Positions 63,207-64,000 of a stretch of DNA of 64,000 bases are shown here, in pieces. The position numbers and the translations under genes are program-made. The notes beneath the pieces were generated by a model. It was not told where the DNA came from and did no database searches. It saw only the letters and a program-made list of their open reading frames with translations. The stretch is from Mycobacterium basiliense (GTDB lineage: Bacteria; Actinomycetota; Actinomycetes; Mycobacteriales; Mycobacteriaceae). Where the stretch lies: NCBI RefSeq assembly GCF_900292015.1, contig NZ_LR130759.1:3596001-3660000 (forward strand), written 5' to 3'. Position 1 is the stretch's first letter; the number at the start of each line of letters is the position of its first letter.

Positions 63207-64000
63207 ATGGTGCAGCGAGTCGCTATTCGCATTGACGTTGGTCCTGCCGTTCCACTGGACCTGGTGGCCGAACTCATCCAGAGCACCAGCACGGTTAGCA
63301 ACACCGCCGTTGCCCTAGACAGGCAATCAGAACTGAACCGCGCAACGCGTTTGCTACCACTGGATGAAGCTGCCCGAATCGAACTGATTGAGTACCTACA
63401 ATCGCAGAGATACCGATCGTTCGGCGACTATCCAGACGACAAACTTTATCGACGTTCGGGTCGCATACAGGGCATCCTCGAACGCCTATTCCCGTCGAGC
63501 CCTACCTTCGGGCCGCCGAGCCTATGGCCTCCGGCCGAGGCCCAGGCTGCGTATTTCCTTAACGCTCTAGCGGATGCCGGGTCATTAGTGCCGACAGTCG
63601 AGCGAATCACCTACAGCAACCCGCTCGAAATTGTTCTCACCGGCTTCACTTGGGGTCAGCTTGCAGTCAGCGGGGCTACCGGAGGATCACTCTATGCGTT
63701 GCTCAGCTTCGTTTCGTACGTAGGCCCCAAACGAGACAAGATTAGAGCTCAAGCGGAGAAGACACGGGCTGAGGCCGGAAAGCTTGACGCGGAGGCCGAA
63801 GAAGCACAGGCGCGGGCACAGCAGATCCGAACTGACGCAGAGTGCAAAGCTGAGGTCAACCGCGTGTTGCTCCGCCGGGTGCAGGACGGTCAAGCCGTTC
63901 TTAGCCTTCAACAAATCGCTGAGATCGTTAACGAAAAGGCAATCGCCGCTATCCTTAGGTTGACCCAGTGGCCGCTTGAGATCGAAGACATATCTGACAA
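63207..64000 (+). CDS. Membrane-anchored coiled-coil protein, 3' truncated by window
   Basis: The frame is open from ATG 63207 to the window edge (264 codons, no stop), so the end is missing. The N-terminal ~120 residues are polar and helical (ATRLLPLDEAARIELIEYLQ). One hydrophobic stretch near 150-170 (LTGFTWGQLAVSGATGGSLY, ALLSFVSYVG) may be a membrane anchor. It is followed by a Lys/Glu/Ala coiled coil (RAQAEKTRAEAGKLDAEAEE). No family recognised. It lies 134 bases after the HEPN gene on the same strand and may belong to the same island module. Confidence 0.75.
   Translation, partial: MVQRVAIRIDVGPAVPLDLVAELIQSTSTVSNTAVALDRQSELNRATRLLPLDEAARIELIEYLQSQRYRSFGDYPDDKLYRRSGRIQGILERLFPSSPTFGPPSLWPPAEAQAAYFLNALADAGSLVPTVERITYSNPLEIVLTGFTWGQLAVSGATGGSLYALLSFVSYVGPKRDKIRAQAEKTRAEAGKLDAEAEEAQARAQQIRTDAECKAEVNRVLLRRVQDGQAVLSLQQIAEIVNEKAIAAILRLTQWPLEIEDISD

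Overview
The window comes from a high-GC actinobacterium, almost certainly a slow-growing non-tuberculous Mycobacterium (M. kansasii or M. marinum type). The evidence is two PE_PGRS proteins, a further PE protein, homologues of EthR, EmbR, PknK and LdtMt1, a mycobacterial phospholipase C, F420/deazaflavin-type oxidoreductases and a Mas/Pks-like polyketide synthase end. The species is inferred; no ribosomal RNA gene is present.

Layout. 1-617: C-terminus of a polyketide synthase (KR end plus ACP). 768-4185 (minus): a translationally coupled pair, a large polytopic membrane protein followed by a stand-alone reverse transcriptase; this is the most unusual unit. 4362-5964: secreted RNase T2 and a TVP38/DedA-like membrane protein. 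6057-10649 (minus): SDR, cupin, aldolase and MFS exporter, divergent from an EthR paralogue (10879) whose intergenic region carries an EthR-like operator and a perfect 12-4-12 palindrome. 11584-15125: MerR regulator and a VIT-VWA-DUF4349 membrane protein. 15249-18650: PE_PGRS. 19410-22182: FAD monooxygenase and TPR-LuxR regulator. 22482-27072: EmbR-like and PknK-like proteins, then a patatin pseudogene. 27986-33172: TetR, type III glutamine synthetase, enoyl-CoA hydratase and a degenerate amidohydrolase. 33358-37520: PE protein, small secreted protein, L,D-transpeptidase, dienelactone hydrolase. 37553-44173: amine/omega-amino-acid cluster (permease, saccharopine-dehydrogenase-like, aldehyde dehydrogenase, Lrp regulator, aminotransferase). 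44243-50353: LLM oxidoreductase, a TetR/SDR pair around a 17-bp palindromic operator, a deazaflavin oxidoreductase, Arr rifamycin ADP-ribosyltransferase, quinone reductase, MFS pump. 50861-58246: methyltransferase, phospholipase C, DUF732 protein, PE_PGRS.

The right end (58.5-64 kb) is accessory DNA. It holds a polymorphic-toxin C-terminus with an overlapping putative immunity gene, a decayed IS3-family element, and a frameshifted AbiEii-type toxin remnant. A 3' tRNA-Met fragment then marks the edge of an apparent genomic island. Inside the island are a coupled DUF5343 / Swt1-type HEPN pair and a membrane-anchored coiled-coil gene that runs off the window.

The themes are regulation by one-component repressors with well-defined palindromes, surface/secreted proteins, drug inactivation and efflux (two MFS pumps, Arr), and at least three independent defence or conflict modules (RT-membrane pair, toxin/immunity plus AbiEii remnants, DUF5343-HEPN).
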